A stretch of DNA of 64,000 bases from Trichocoleus sp. (GTDB taxonomy: Bacteria; Cyanobacteriota; Cyanobacteriia; Elainellales; Elainellaceae): positions 124,001 through 188,000 of the forward strand of contig DATNQD010000059.1 in NCBI GenBank assembly GCA_036702865.1, read 5' to 3'. A program made the position numbers and the translations under genes. Positions 26,654 through 35,895 of this stretch are shown here, piece after piece (positions within the stretch are counted from its first letter, which is position 1; the number at the start of each line of letters is the position of its first letter). The notes below the pieces were generated by a model that was given only the letters and a program-made list of their open reading frames with translations, made no database searches and was not told where the DNA came from.

Positions 26654-28093
26654 CTAATTCTGACCGGATGGGGAAGGCAAGATCGGGCTAGGTGATGGGG
26701 GCGTATTCGATAGGGTTTCAGTGGAGAAGAGGATTTGACCATTTTGGACAGCTGCCAGTTGCAGGTGTAGAGGTCCTGAGGTGTAGGTTCCTTCTGTGAC
26801 AATTGCCTGAATATCAAGGGATTTCTGAAGATTTTTCACTTCTTGAAAGAATGTACTGATGGTTTCAGGCTGATTATCTGCCAGCTGAATTGTTTCAACC
26901 GGAATTCCGGCTTGCCTTGCTCGAAATTGGATTGCCGCCAGCAGCAAGTTGAGTTGTTCCACAAAGTCTCGATCTTGCATACCCTTTGGGTCAATGGTTG
27001 AGGTTGCAATCACTTCGCCTTGCGTAAAAACGAGCTGATTTTGGGCAACGGTTGCGAAGACCTTAATGCAATCTTCTCCAGCTAATACACAAGGCTCTCC
27101 CGCCACATAGTTTCCGCCGGAGAGGATGCGAATAAAATAGTCTCGACCGTCATTAATCTGTTTAACTAGCTGCTCGACCTCTGCATTGGTAATTTGAATC
27201 ACCTGCTGGTCGGCATTGGCTGTACCTGGATACACCTCCTGGAGTGCCCGCCGATTTGCCTCTCGTAAAAGCTGATCAACGGCTTGAGGAGCTGCACCTG
27301 GTGAAACAACGCGCACAATTCCGGAGGCTAAGGGTTGATTCCGAAACAGCGTCACATAGCCCAGACGTAAGCCCTGATATTCCTGCTCCAGGCTTTGAAC
27401 TGCTTGAGCCAGAAAGCTGCGCTGTTTTTCCAGTTCTCCAAGCTGCGATTCTCGATCGGCAATGGCTTGATCGCGGGCAGCAATTTCGGCATCTCGTTGG
27501 GCAATTTGTTCCCGCACCTGGTCGCGCTGTCGAATGAGTTCCTGGCGATCGGCTTGAAGTTGCTCAATCTCCCCCCGCAGACTACTTGCCTGGCGCGATA
27601 CAGAACTGAGTAAAGTTTGCGCCTGTTGAAAGCGCCCCTGAATTTGCTGCAAGCGGTTTTGGGTTTGGTTGAGTTCAGCTTGCGTCTTTGCCTGACGCTC
27701 GACCGAGGCTTGCAAAGATTGATTAATTTCGCCTAAGCGACGACGTGCAACACCCTGCTGTTCGCGGGAAGTTTTGAGCCGCGATTCGACCTTTTCCCTT
27801 TCAGCTGTTACTGCTTCCAGATCCTGACGGGTCGTTTCCAGATCAGACTGGATGTTTTCTAGCTCAAAGACGCCCGTTCGGAGCTGATCACTGACTGCAA
27901 ATAAAAATGCCAGCGTTGAGGCAGAAATAATTCCCCCAGTAAAAATTGTGATCAGGGTGGCTGTCTTGCGGGGACGTAGATTAAATAGACTGAGCCGAGC
28001 TTTGCCCACACGGGTTCCAAGGCGATCGCCTACAGTCGCAATCACCCCTCCGAGTAACAGTACGGCTACAATCAAGACCCACCCTGTCGCCAT
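26654..28093 (-). CDS. DUF3084 membrane protein with long coiled coil
   Basis: 479 residues. Two transmembrane segments (about 3-22 and 46-66) are followed by a coiled coil over roughly 75-240 with heptads rich in Gln, Glu and Arg (VTAEREKVESRLKTS, IAQRDAEIAARDQAIADRESQLGELEKQ). A globular C-terminal domain follows: LRLGYVTLFRNQPLASGIV, IRILSGGNYVAGEPC with a CVLAGEDC pair, and VFTQGEVIATSTIDP. This matches DUF3084, a cyanobacterial family of unknown role. The coiled coil suggests a spacer or oligomer on the membrane. Confidence 0.9.
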   Translation of the reverse strand: MATGWVLIVAVLLLGGVIATVGDRLGTRVGKARLSLFNLRPRKTATLITIFTGGIISASTLAFLFAVSDQLRTGVFELENIQSDLETTRQDLEAVTAEREKVESRLKTSREQQGVARRRLGEINQSLQASVERQAKTQAELNQTQNRLQQIQGRFQQAQTLLSSVSRQASSLRGEIEQLQADRQELIRQRDQVREQIAQRDAEIAARDQAIADRESQLGELEKQRSFLAQAVQSLEQEYQGLRLGYVTLFRNQPLASGIVRVVSPGAAPQAVDQLLREANRRALQEVYPGTANADQQVIQITNAEVEQLVKQINDGRDYFIRILSGGNYVAGEPCVLAGEDCIKVFATVAQNQLVFTQGEVIATSTIDPKGMQDRDFVEQLNLLLAAIQFRARQAGIPVETIQLADNQPETISTFFQEVKNLQKSLDIQAIVTEGTYTSGPLHLQLAAVQNGQILFSTETLSNTPPSPSPILPSPSGQN

Positions 28094-28396
28094 CGTTTCT
28101 TTTCGCCAGTTCAGATCAAGCCTACTGTATTTAATGGGATTTAATGGGTTGCTATCAGCAAATAAAAGCCAGGAATCAGATTGATATTTCTCTAGAGCAG
28201 GTCAGATTTGACACATTGAACACACATGGAGATTGCATCAGCAGCCAACCTGCACAGAAGTTAGGATGGCAAGCCGAACATAAGCCTTTGGTCTTTGTCA
28301 CTGGCTTGCCTCTCTGTTGAAGCAATCACTGAAGCAATAAATTAATAACCTGCATCTAATAACCTGCATCAACCTGTCTATGTTGGGCGTGCAATG
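28094..28396. other. Intergenic, 303 bases, with tandem repeat and stem-loop
   Basis: Between the DUF3084 start and the hemJ stop. TAATAACCTGCATC is perfectly duplicated at 28343-28356 and 28357-28370. An 8-bp inverted repeat GGCAAGCC / GGCTTGCC lies at 28268-28275 and 28303-28310 with a 27-base loop. No coding potential seen; it should contain the promoter of the DUF3084 gene and the hemJ 3' end. Confidence 0.55.
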
Positions 28397-28999
28397 TCAC
28401 GAAGCAGATCCCTTTGCCTCCAGTTCGTTGATCTCTGGGTTCGTTGCTGCGGCTGTTCGAGCTTGATCAAGCCGTCGCTTCCGGGCATAGAACTGAATAA
28501 TGGCTGCCATCGCGATCACCATTGCCACGATGCCCCATGCGGTTGCTGAAGTCGGCAAACTATTCTTAAAGACAGCTAGCAGCACAATGAGAACGAGCAG
28601 AATGGTTGGTACTTCATTTAACCAGCGAAAGCGCTGGCCGCTCCATTGAGACTCTCCTGCTGCCAACCGCTTCATCCAGCGACCGCAAACATGGTGATAG
28701 CCAATTAACAGAACGACCAGCGTAAGTTTGGCATGTAGCCAGGTTTCATGCAGTAGTGCTGGGGAAACAACTAGCATCCCGATCGCCATGACTACTGTTA
28801 ACACCATTCCGGGCGTTGTAATCAGGTTGTAGAGACGCTTCTCCATGATCTGATACTGCTGCTTCAAAATTGTCCGAGCAGGCTCAGGCTGTTCCTCGGC
28901 TTCAGCATGATATACAAACAGACGCACCAGATAAAACAGTCCGGCAAACCAGACCACAATTCCAACAAGATGAAAGGCTTTAAACCAGAGATATGTCAT
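28397..28999 (-). CDS. hemJ: Protoporphyrinogen IX oxidase HemJ
   Basis: HemJ oxidises protoporphyrinogen IX to protoporphyrin IX, the branch substrate of heme and chlorophyll, in most cyanobacteria. 200 residues with four to five membrane helices. The diagnostic N-terminus YLWFKAFHLVGIVVWFAGLFYLVRLFVYHAEA contains the conserved His10; MEKRLYNLITTPGM and WLHAKLTLVVLLIGYHHVCGRWMK carry further conserved His and Lys. The C-terminal ~30 residues are variable and basic. It stands alone in the leftward direction. Confidence 0.93.
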   Translation of the reverse strand: MTYLWFKAFHLVGIVVWFAGLFYLVRLFVYHAEAEEQPEPARTILKQQYQIMEKRLYNLITTPGMVLTVVMAIGMLVVSPALLHETWLHAKLTLVVLLIGYHHVCGRWMKRLAAGESQWSGQRFRWLNEVPTILLVLIVLLAVFKNSLPTSATAWGIVAMVIAMAAIIQFYARKRRLDQARTAAATNPEINELEAKGSAS

Positions 29000-29350
29000 A
29001 AATGTATGCTCTATCGTCCAGCCCTCATTTTACCGAGTTGGTTCTCTTGAATTAAATCAATTGAAGGAATCGTAGCGATCACCATCAGCACTCAGCAGCT
29101 TGGATTAAGAGACAGGCAGACTCCACATAAAGTTGGGATTCATCGCCATTTACAATATTGTGTCAATCTCCATGACCAATATTCAGGTCGATGTTAAATA
29201 GAAATGATGGGGAGGGCTAGCCTACGTCTCAAAAACAGATCAAACGGTGAGGCAACAACGATGGCAGATTGTCGATCGCAATTGTGGTGCTGTATTTGAA
29301 ATCCTGTATGACCAAATTCACAAAATCAATGAATTGAACTGAGCCAGCAA
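29000..29350. other. Intergenic, 351 bases
   Basis: Upstream of hemJ and downstream of the DUF2811 gene, both leftward. It contains ACAATATTGT at about 29151-29160, a perfect 10-base palindrome, but no coding frame, RNA gene or terminator that I can support. Confidence 0.4.
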
Positions 29351-29575
29351 CTAGACTGCGTGCTTGAACAGGGTGTCGAGGTAGACCCGCGCTGCACGAC
29401 GATAGCTTCGGGAAGCATCAGGAGTTGTACTGTTGCCATTCTGCAATAAGAACAGCGACAGGGCAGCACAGAACACCCGGTCTTGATCCCAGTCGGGATG
29501 AGTTTCCAGATAGCTCTGGAGCGATTCATGGAGTTCTTCAGGGATTTCCGCCAAGATGCTAACGGTTGCGTTCAT
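29351..29575 (-). CDS. DUF2811 family protein
   Basis: The ATG at 29573-29575 (MNATVSILAEIPEELHESL) with AGAGG five bases upstream gives 74 residues. The sequence HESLQSYLETHPDWDQDRVFCAALSLFLLQNG is typical of cyanobacterial DUF2811, which resembles a ribbon-helix-helix-like small protein. Function is unknown. A longer frame upstream of this ATG is open but lacks family similarity. Confidence 0.88.
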   Translation of the reverse strand: MNATVSILAEIPEELHESLQSYLETHPDWDQDRVFCAALSLFLLQNGNSTTPDASRSYRRAARVYLDTLFKHAV

Positions 29576-29969
29576 AGAACCTCTGTTTATGACAAGTGGA
29601 TGTAACGGATAAAGATACCTCTGATCGCTGCAAATGATCGCTTCATTTTCGATCAATTAAATTTCAATCAAATTAAAGGGAGCAGTTTTGCTTATAGCAC
29701 TCAGGGCAGACCGCAGCCTAAAGCAGAGCTACCCGTACCGAAGGTGTCCCTTCTCTAGCAGACAGGCTAGAACCAGGAGGTTGGCTTCAGTTCAGACGCT
29801 CTCATTTAGGTCGGTCGCATCATTTTGCGCTATGAGGGGGTGGGGTTGTCAATGCTTAAAATTTATGCAGGGTCATTTGTGCTGTCAGGCACTTTACGAA
29901 AGGATCAGGGTTTAAGCCTAGTTTTTGTTACACATCTTAATCTAAATTCCCTGGATTCTCACAGAATAA

Positions 29970-30000
29970 GGGGTAATTCCATATTCCCCAGGAATTCCCC
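29970..30000 (+). other. Stem-loop next to DnaA-box-like cluster
   Basis: GGGGTAATTCC (29970-29980) pairs with GGAATTCCCC (29991-30000), ten base pairs with a single bulged T and a ten-base loop. It lies 25 bases before the first DnaA-box-like nonamer. Confidence 0.55.
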
Positions 30001-30025
30001 AACCCCTGTCTCTCCCGTTCCTCCC

Positions 30026-30099
30026 TGTGGATAACCTTGTGCAAACTTGTGGAAAAGCAAGGAAAGGATGTGGATATCCTGTGGAATGAGTGGGGAAAA
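30026..30099 (+). promoter_or_regulatory. Phased cluster of DnaA-box-like nonamers
   Basis: All in one orientation: TGTGGATAA at 30026-30034 (complement TTATCCACA, the classical box), TGTGGAAAA at 30048-30056 (complement TTTTCCACA, the box described for Synechococcus), TGTGGATAT at 30069-30077, TGTGGAATG at 30080-30088 and TGGGGAAAA at 30091-30099. A weaker TGTGCAAAC sits at 30038-30046. Start-to-start spacings are 12, 10, 21, 11 and 11, so they lie on one helical face. Confidence 0.6.
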
Positions 30100-30107
30100 G
30101 CCAAGAG

Positions 30108-30136
30108 AATAATAAAAATTGTAAAAATTGTTGTTC
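30108..30136 (+). repeat. AT-rich tandem repeat beside DnaA-box-like cluster
   Basis: AAAAATTGT is repeated directly at 30114-30122 and 30123-30131 within a 29-base stretch that is almost wholly A and T. It starts nine bases after the last box-like nonamer, the place where an unwinding element would sit in a bacterial origin. Confidence 0.55.
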
Positions 30137-30364
30137 CTCAATCTCAGTTAGTCAAGCAAACGCGTCCACTCTAACCACTTCAGCGATCGGGGCTTCTCTC
30201 TGGCTCAGTTGCCTTTGTCATCTGCTCCTAACCTATTCCCTCCCCGGTGTCTCCAGGTTCTCCCCTCTTTCCCCTTCCTGCCTATTTCTTCGTTTAAAGT
30301 GGAAGCGCATCGGCTAAGATCTAAGGCGGATTATTCAAGGCAAATCAAGCTTTGAAAGGGGGAG

Positions 30365-31090
30365 ATGAGATTGCCGACGCTAGGTGTCAATATTGACCAT
30401 GTGGCTACCATTCGGCAGGCACGTCGAACTGTGGAGCCTGATCCGGTTGCCGCTGCAGTACTGGCAGAACTGGCAGGAGCCGATGGCATTACGGTTCATC
30501 TGCGGGAAGATCGGCGGCATATTCAAGATCGCGATGTGCGGCTATTGCGCCAGACGGTACGAACGCATCTCAACTTAGAGATGGCAGCAACCGATGAAAT
30601 GGTGTCAATTGCTCTAGACATTCAGCCTGATTATGTGACGCTGGTTCCAGAACGACGAGAAGAAGTGACTACGGAAGGCGGCTTAGATGTTGCTGGACAA
30701 GTCGATCGCATGGGGCGAATTGTGGATAAGCTCCAGAGTGCTGGAATTCCGGTGAGTCTGTTTATTGACGCAGACCCCAAGCAGATTCAGTCTGCCTCGA
30801 TCGTGAAAGCCCAGTTCATTGAACTTCATACTGGACGCTACGCTGAAGCTCAGGATGAGTCTACCTGTGCCAAAGAGCTAGAAACACTTGCAAGAGGCTG
30901 TGAGCAAGCCATTATTCAGGGGTTACGCATTAACGCCGGACATGGGTTGACCTACTGGAACACATACCCAGTTGCCTGTTTGCCTGGTATGGAAGAACTT
31001 AATATTGGACATACCATCATCAGTCGATCGGTTTTAGTTGGGATCGAGCGAGCCGTTCGAGAGATGAAGCAAGTGATTCGGGGAGAATAA
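30365..31090 (+). CDS. pdxJ: Pyridoxine 5'-phosphate synthase PdxJ
   Basis: PdxJ closes the pyridoxine ring from deoxyxylulose 5-phosphate and 3-amino-1-hydroxyacetone phosphate in the DXP-dependent vitamin B6 route. 241 residues, a TIM barrel. Family motifs: [66 protein letters not shown], and the late [12 protein letters not shown] and [15 protein letters not shown]. The ATG has GGGGGAG six bases upstream. Complete. Confidence 0.96.
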   Translation: MRLPTLGVNIDHVATIRQARRTVEPDPVAAAVLAELAGADGITVHLREDRRHIQDRDVRLLRQTVRTHLNLEMAATDEMVSIALDIQPDYVTLVPERREEVTTEGGLDVAGQVDRMGRIVDKLQSAGIPVSLFIDADPKQIQSASIVKAQFIELHTGRYAEAQDESTCAKELETLARGCEQAIIQGLRINAGHGLTYWNTYPVACLPGMEELNIGHTIISRSVLVGIERAVREMKQVIRGE

Positions 31091-31215
31091 TCCTCTGGCA
31101 AGTCACGATGGCGACTCAAAGACAGTACTGGGTGGGTTCCTCTACTTTCAGCAAACTCCGCTCTCTCAATCCGCTACCCTTTTTAATTTCTAATCAAAAC
31201 TAAAAGATCAGAACC

Positions 31216-31545
31216 ATGCAAACCTACTACTATGTCCTAGCGAGTCAGCGATACCTGCTTGAAGAAGAACCAACTGAGGAAGTGCTGCGCGAGCGGATGC
31301 GTCACTACCACGAACAGGAAAAAGAAACTGACTTTTGGCTAATTCATCAGCCTGCCTTTTTGGAAGCGCCAGAGATGGCAGCAATTAAGGCAAAATGCCC
31401 TCAGCCTGCAGTAGCGATCGTTTCTACCAATTCCCAGTTCATCACTTGGCTCAAGCTGCGACTAGAGTATGTTGTAACGGGTGAGTTTCAGGCTCCTTCA
31501 GCAACGGTTCCTGATCCGCTCGCGTCTCTTGCTCCAGCAGCGTAG
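31216..31545 (+). CDS. ycf54: Ycf54, factor of the Mg-protoporphyrin IX monomethyl ester cyclase
   Basis: Ycf54 is needed for assembly or stability of the oxidative cyclase that forms ring E of chlorophyll, working with AcsF/CycI. 109 residues: TYYYVLASQRYLLEEEPTEEVLRERMRHYHE, then DFWLIHQPAFLEAPEMAAIKAKCPQPAVAIVSTN and WLKLRLEYVVTGEF, all as in the family. The last ~18 residues are variable. No cyclase gene is in the window. It probably shares a transcript with the following SPOR-like gene. Confidence 0.93.
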   Translation: MQTYYYVLASQRYLLEEEPTEEVLRERMRHYHEQEKETDFWLIHQPAFLEAPEMAAIKAKCPQPAVAIVSTNSQFITWLKLRLEYVVTGEFQAPSATVPDPLASLAPAA

Positions 31546-31606
31546 GGGTTGTTCGAGACGGATTTGGCTGTGGAACTGTAGGCTTCAAGGTCTAAGGAAT
31601 AGAGCA

Positions 31607-32377
31607 ATGCGGTTACGTTGGACGGCGCGATCGGTGGTTTGGAGTGCGGTTTTAATTGCTGGAATGGTGGGGATTGAAGAACGAGTCACGGCTCAGTCGC
31701 TCCCAGTCTGCCAGCCACCTCGGAATAATGAGTATCTGCTTCTGGTGCGGAATCAAAAATCAGAGACGCAAAATCAGCTGCGGCAGTTGCTTCCTGGTAG
31801 CGCCATCCTGACAGCCTGCACCTATTTCAATGACAATGTCGTGCGAGTTGAGGGCTTTGCAACGGCTGATTTAGCGAATGCTTGGGCAAAATATCTCAAC
31901 GATATGGCTGGGCTACAAGCCACGGTTGCCCGTCCTTCCAATGCCACTTCCAGCCCCGCCACTAGTTCGCCTGCTAATCCAGCACCTACTCAACCCGCCG
32001 CCAGCTCACCTGCTAATCCAGCGCCCACTCAAGCTACCTCAGAGGGAACCAGTGCTCCATCCGTCAGCCCGACCCCAAACCCTGCTCCCGCTGAGCGCTC
32101 AACCCCTGCTCCGTTCAATCCTCAGCCCCTCGGCTCTGGCTATGCTGTAGTCGTCAATTATTTCAACCGACCCGAAGTGGCGATCGATGTGCAGCAAGTG
32201 ACTGCCCGTGATGTAGGGTTAGTTGCCTTTGAGCAACGTCCTTATTTACTTGCTGTTTACACTCCTGATCCAGCGGTTGCCTCAGCCGTATTACGCTCCC
32301 TTAGCGATCGAGGATTTATTGCGGCGATCGTTGATAGTCGTCGGGCAGTTTTGTTGGCTCCCAAAGTGGGAAGGTGA
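31607..32377 (+). CDS. Secreted protein with two SPOR-like halves
   Basis: The ATG at 31607 gives 256 residues and a standard signal peptide (MRLRWTARSVVWSAVLIAG, cleavage near VTAQS). The mature protein has two similar alpha/beta segments, EYLLLVRNQKSETQNQLRQLL and SGYAVVVNYFNRPEVA with LAVYTPDPAVASAVLRSLSDRGFIAAI, resembling SPOR-type modules, separated by a Pro/Ala/Ser linker that repeats SPANPAPTQ. It probably acts in the periplasm or cell wall; peptidoglycan binding is inference. A longer frame to 31481 exists but lacks the signal peptide context. Confidence 0.7.
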   Translation: MRLRWTARSVVWSAVLIAGMVGIEERVTAQSLPVCQPPRNNEYLLLVRNQKSETQNQLRQLLPGSAILTACTYFNDNVVRVEGFATADLANAWAKYLNDMAGLQATVARPSNATSSPATSSPANPAPTQPAASSPANPAPTQATSEGTSAPSVSPTPNPAPAERSTPAPFNPQPLGSGYAVVVNYFNRPEVAIDVQQVTARDVGLVAFEQRPYLLAVYTPDPAVASAVLRSLSDRGFIAAIVDSRRAVLLAPKVGR

Positions 32378-32521
32378 GGGGATGAGGGCACAGCAGCAGG
32401 AACTCGCTTTCAGAAAAGTGGATTGCCATGAAAAATAGGGGGATGTTTTTATCCAGCCTCGTTGACTAAACGACCTATTCCCCTTATCCCACGTTTAATT
32501 TATGCTTCTACCTTCTGCCTC

Positions 32522-32980
32522 TTAATACGCTGGAGATGCGATCCAGGCAATCGCTGCCCCTAGTGCAGAACCGGCAATCACTTGGACTGGAGTATGTCCG
32601 AGGAGTTCCTTGAGCCGATCTTCGTTGAAGGTAGGGTGTTCGCGAAAAAGTTCATCCAGGATTTGGTTGAGGATACGGGCTTGCTTACCTGCGGCTTGGC
32701 GGACCCCAGCAGCGTCATACATGACAATAATGGCAAAAACAAAAGCGATCGCAAATTCGCCGCTTGCCCAACCTGCACTTTGTCCGATGCCAACAGCAAG
32801 CGCTGTCACGAGAGCAGAGTGAGAACTGGGCATCCCACCTGTGCCAACCAGTGCCCGAACATTAATTTTGCCGTGGCGGATCAGCTCAACAACTACCTTG
32901 ATAACCTGAGCCACAACGGAAGAAATGAGGGAAATCAACAAGACATGATTGTCAAAAATTGTCGGAAAGTCATGCATCAT
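32522..32980 (-). CDS. Divergent PAP2 family (DUF212) membrane protein
   Basis: 152 residues with about four hydrophobic segments. The phosphatase-like signature GTGGMPSSHSALVTALAVGIG (46-66) and the internal VMYDAAGVRQAAGKQARILNQI match the divergent PAP2 family. A phosphatase or diphosphatase acting on lipid substrates is the usual guess, unproven. It lies downstream of crtE on the same strand (80-base gap), so a substrate from isoprenoid metabolism would fit; that is inference. Confidence 0.88.
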   Translation of the reverse strand: MMHDFPTIFDNHVLLISLISSVVAQVIKVVVELIRHGKINVRALVGTGGMPSSHSALVTALAVGIGQSAGWASGEFAIAFVFAIIVMYDAAGVRQAAGKQARILNQILDELFREHPTFNEDRLKELLGHTPVQVIAGSALGAAIAWIASPAY

Positions 32981-33059
32981 AGCTTGTGACCAGGGCTGGG
33001 TAAGGATTTAAGAGTAGCAGGGTAAAAGGCAGCTGGATCTGGGTTGCCCCATTCCTCCA

Positions 33060-33974
33060 TTAATTCTTCCGAGCAGTAATGTAGTCAGCAAGCGCCATCA
33101 GCGGGTATGCCCGATCGCCAAAGGGAGCGAGTTCGGCTTTTGCAGCAGCAATCAGTTGTTCGGCTTGCCGTTTCGACTCTTCGATGCCCCAGAAGCTAGG
33201 ATAGGTTGCTTTTTGTGCTTGCAAATCTTTGCCTGCGGTTTTGCCTAGTTCTTCCTGCGTTGCGGTGATGTCTAACACATCGTCAATGATTTGAAATGCC
33301 AGCCCAATATTTTGAGCATATTGGGAAAGGTGCTGGAGGTCAGAACTTGATGCACCTGCCAAAATCGCCCCGCAGACAACGGAAGCTTCGAGTAAAGCCC
33401 CAGTCTTATGACGGTGGATGAAGGTTAGCGTGTCCAGGGAAACGTCCGATCGCCCTTCGCAGTCCAGATCGACTACCTGCCCCCCAACTAACCCGGTTGC
33501 TCCAACCGCATGACCTAGCTTGACAATGACTTGTAGGACGCGATCGGCAGGCACATTTTGGGTTTGAGCGGCAATGTATTCAAAGGCATATGCCAACAAA
33601 CCGTCTCCTGCCAGGATGGCAATGTCCTCGCCGTAAACTTTATGATTCGTGGGTTTGCCGCGCCGGAAGTCGTCGTTATCCATTGCGGGTAGGTCGTCAT
33701 GGATCAACGACATTGTGTGGATCATTTCCAGGGCGCAGGCAGTTGGCATGGCAATTTCTGGTGCTCCACCCACAAGTTCGCAGGTTGACAAACAGAGAAT
33801 TGGGCGCAGTCGCTTACCCCCTGCCATGAGGGAATAGCGCATCGACTCATAAATTTTTTCTGGGTAGACCACTTCAATCGATCGATTTAAAGCGGCTTCT
33901 ACCTGTGCTTGCCGCTCAACCAGGTAATGCTTGAGGTCAAAGTCGATTTGCCTGTGACTATCTGCTGCAACCAT
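33060..33974 (-). CDS. crtE: Geranylgeranyl diphosphate synthase CrtE
   Basis: Makes the C20 precursor of carotenoids, phytol and quinones. 304 residues. First aspartate-rich motif DDLPAMD (93-99), second motif DDVLD (231-235) preceded by GLAFQII, GGKRLRP near 52-58, and [13 protein letters not shown], all of the bacterial short-chain trans-prenyltransferase type. It forms a leftward cluster folD-crtE-PAP2-like, an order I recall as common in cyanobacteria. Confidence 0.95.
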   Translation of the reverse strand: MVAADSHRQIDFDLKHYLVERQAQVEAALNRSIEVVYPEKIYESMRYSLMAGGKRLRPILCLSTCELVGGAPEIAMPTACALEMIHTMSLIHDDLPAMDNDDFRRGKPTNHKVYGEDIAILAGDGLLAYAFEYIAAQTQNVPADRVLQVIVKLGHAVGATGLVGGQVVDLDCEGRSDVSLDTLTFIHRHKTGALLEASVVCGAILAGASSSDLQHLSQYAQNIGLAFQIIDDVLDITATQEELGKTAGKDLQAQKATYPSFWGIEESKRQAEQLIAAAKAELAPFGDRAYPLMALADYITARKN

Positions 33975-34037
33975 GCCTTAACTCACTGAACGATAGGGGA
34001 ACGGTAGGAAGAAGAGATACTTCTTAATGACACCAAC

Positions 34038-34901
34038 TTAGAAGCGTTGGCGGTAACTCCATACTGTATTGTGCAACAGCATGGTAACAGTCATAGGTCC
34101 AATGCCACCCGGAACGGGCGTAACCCACTCGGCAATTGCCTGAACTGACTCATAATCGACGTCTCCCACTAAGCGTGATTTTCCAGTTTCAGGGTTGGTG
34201 ACTCGGTTAATGCCCACATCAATGACGACGGCTCCGGGCTTAACAAAATCGGGCGTGATTAAATTGGGACGACCAACCGCCGCCACCAGAATATCCGCAG
34301 TGCGGGTCACAGCCGCGAGATCAGGGGTACGAGAATGAGCGATCGTCACGGTTGCGTCTTCTGCCAGCAGCATTAAGGCGAGAGGCTTGCCAACGAGAAT
34401 ACTACGACCAACGACAACCGTATGTTTGCCTTGCGGACGAAGCTGATAGTGCTGAAGCAGCCGCATGACCCCTGCCGGAGTACAGCTTTGCAGCCCCGGT
34501 TCTCCCCGCACCAACCGCCCCAGATTCACGGGGTGAAGCCCGTCGGCATCTTTGTCTGGATGGATTTGATTCAGCAGCGCTACTGCATCCAGGTGATCAG
34601 GCAGCGGCAGTTGAACCAGGATGCCGTCCACGCGATCGTCTTGATTAAGTGCTTGAATGGTCTGTTCCAGTTCTGCCTGCGTTGCGTCAACTGGAAAGTG
34701 TTTGCCAAAAGAAGTAATCCCAACTCTGGTACAAGCCTGTTCTTTGTTCCGAACATAAGCTGCACTCGCAGGATTATCTCCCACCATCAGCACTGCTAGT
34801 CCGGGCGGGCGTCCATGTTGAACCGTGAGCTTCTGGACTTCTTGGGTGAGTTCAGTTTGAATGAGGGCAGCAAGTGCTTTACCGTCTAGGATGCCAGCCA
34901 T
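34038..34901 (-). CDS. folD: Bifunctional methylenetetrahydrofolate dehydrogenase/cyclohydrolase FolD
   Basis: Interconverts 5,10-methylene-, methenyl- and 10-formyl-tetrahydrofolate with NADP. 287 residues: active-site Lys53 in [26 protein letters not shown], the dinucleotide loop [12 protein letters not shown], and [11 protein letters not shown] plus the C-terminal [19 protein letters not shown]. All catalytic motifs intact. It is 63 bases upstream of crtE on the same strand. Confidence 0.96.
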   Translation of the reverse strand: MAGILDGKALAALIQTELTQEVQKLTVQHGRPPGLAVLMVGDNPASAAYVRNKEQACTRVGITSFGKHFPVDATQAELEQTIQALNQDDRVDGILVQLPLPDHLDAVALLNQIHPDKDADGLHPVNLGRLVRGEPGLQSCTPAGVMRLLQHYQLRPQGKHTVVVGRSILVGKPLALMLLAEDATVTIAHSRTPDLAAVTRTADILVAAVGRPNLITPDFVKPGAVVIDVGINRVTNPETGKSRLVGDVDYESVQAIAEWVTPVPGGIGPMTVTMLLHNTVWSYRQRF

Positions 34902-35026
34902 GAATACGTCAGGATTGGAATAGAGTAAGGGTCAGATGAGGTTAGCCCCAGCGTTAGCCCAAAGATATCAGGCTTTTCATTCTCTCTAGTCTCTCAGATT
35001 TAGGCAACCAGATTGAGCAAGTGCAG

Positions 35027-35395
35027 ATGATTCGCCCAACTTTCAACTGGCATCATTATTTAGGGTGGATTGCTACAGGAGTGGCATTAGCAAGCTGTAG
35101 CAGCATGACAACTGTTCAGGAGGTGCAACAGCGCCCAAATCGTGGTTGGTTTGGCTCCACAGTTCAGCTCCAGGGCAGAGTGGGCGATCGAATCCCTTTA
35201 ATTGATGCTCAGGTGTATGAGCTACAAGACAGCACTGGAAAAATCTGGGTTTTGACGACCGATCGCAGCCTCAGCACAGGCGAACAAGTCCAAATCCAGG
35301 GCAAAATTCGGATTGAGCCGAGCCCCATCACAGACCCAGAAGCGAGAGACGTTTATATTGAACAGCAGCAACTCCTCCGCAAAGAGCTACCCTAA
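35027..35395 (+). CDS. Small lipoprotein with OB-like domain
   Basis: The ATG at 35027 gives 122 residues; a GTG two codons earlier is possible. A hydrophobic leader ends in the lipobox-like LASC (ALASCSS), so the protein is probably lipidated and anchored in a membrane facing the periplasm or lumen. The mature part (TVQLQGRVGDRIPLIDAQVYELQDSTGKIWVLTTDR and VQIQGKIRIEP) looks like a small beta-barrel of OB or bOB type. Function unknown. It is divergent from folD. Confidence 0.7.
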   Translation: MIRPTFNWHHYLGWIATGVALASCSSMTTVQEVQQRPNRGWFGSTVQLQGRVGDRIPLIDAQVYELQDSTGKIWVLTTDRSLSTGEQVQIQGKIRIEPSPITDPEARDVYIEQQQLLRKELP

Positions 35396-35417
35396 AAAGC
35401 CAGTCTAAAAAGCCACT

Positions 35418-35873
35418 ATGACCAACGCAGCTTCTTTGATTTCTGAGCAACGTCCGCAGGCGGCAATTGCCATCTTGTATCAGGGCGATCGCTTTTTACT
35501 ACAGTTGCGGGATGATAACCCTAAAATTCTTTATCCGGGGCATTGGGCATTTTTTGGTGGGCACCTGGAACCCGGAGAATCTGCTGAGCAAGCACTGTGG
35601 CGAGAGCTAAAAGAAGAAATTGGCTATGCGCCACCCCACATCCAGCATTTTCAGTCCAGGCTGAGCGATAACCAAATTATCCGTCACGTTTATGCTGCTC
35701 CGTTGACCGTCGAGCCGAGCGCCTTAGAACTCAATGAAGGAATGGACTTAAGACTGCTTACTATAGAAGAAGTACGGCAGGGCAACTGCTATTCAGATCG
35801 AATTCAGCAAACGCGCCCCCTTGCTCAACCCCATCACCAAATTCTGTTAGATTTTCTCCAGAGGGGTATCTAG
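35418..35873 (+). CDS. Nudix hydrolase
   Basis: 151 residues. The Nudix box GGHLEPGESAEQALWRELKEEIGY is complete, with the catalytic REL-KEE core. Flanking strands AAIAILYQGDRFLLQLRDD and HWAFFGG are typical. The substrate is not predictable from sequence; nucleoside diphosphate derivatives are usual. It follows the lipoprotein gene by 22 bases and precedes the YgjP-like gene by 22 bases, so the three are likely one operon. Confidence 0.9.
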   Translation: MTNAASLISEQRPQAAIAILYQGDRFLLQLRDDNPKILYPGHWAFFGGHLEPGESAEQALWRELKEEIGYAPPHIQHFQSRLSDNQIIRHVYAAPLTVEPSALELNEGMDLRLLTIEEVRQGNCYSDRIQQTRPLAQPHHQILLDFLQRGI

Positions 35874-35895
35874 ACCGCATACCGAACTGAGACGC

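Larger units (their letters stand above)
29576..30364. other. Long divergent intergenic region (789 bases) with an origin-like module
   Basis: No gene could be supported. The left two thirds (29576-29960) are featureless apart from AT-rich stretches. From 29970 there is a stem-loop, then a phased array of DnaA-box-like nonamers, then a short AT-rich tandem repeat, then pyrimidine-rich DNA up to the pdxJ ribosome site GGGGGAG. The flanking genes point away on both sides (DUF2811 left, pdxJ right). Confidence 0.5.
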
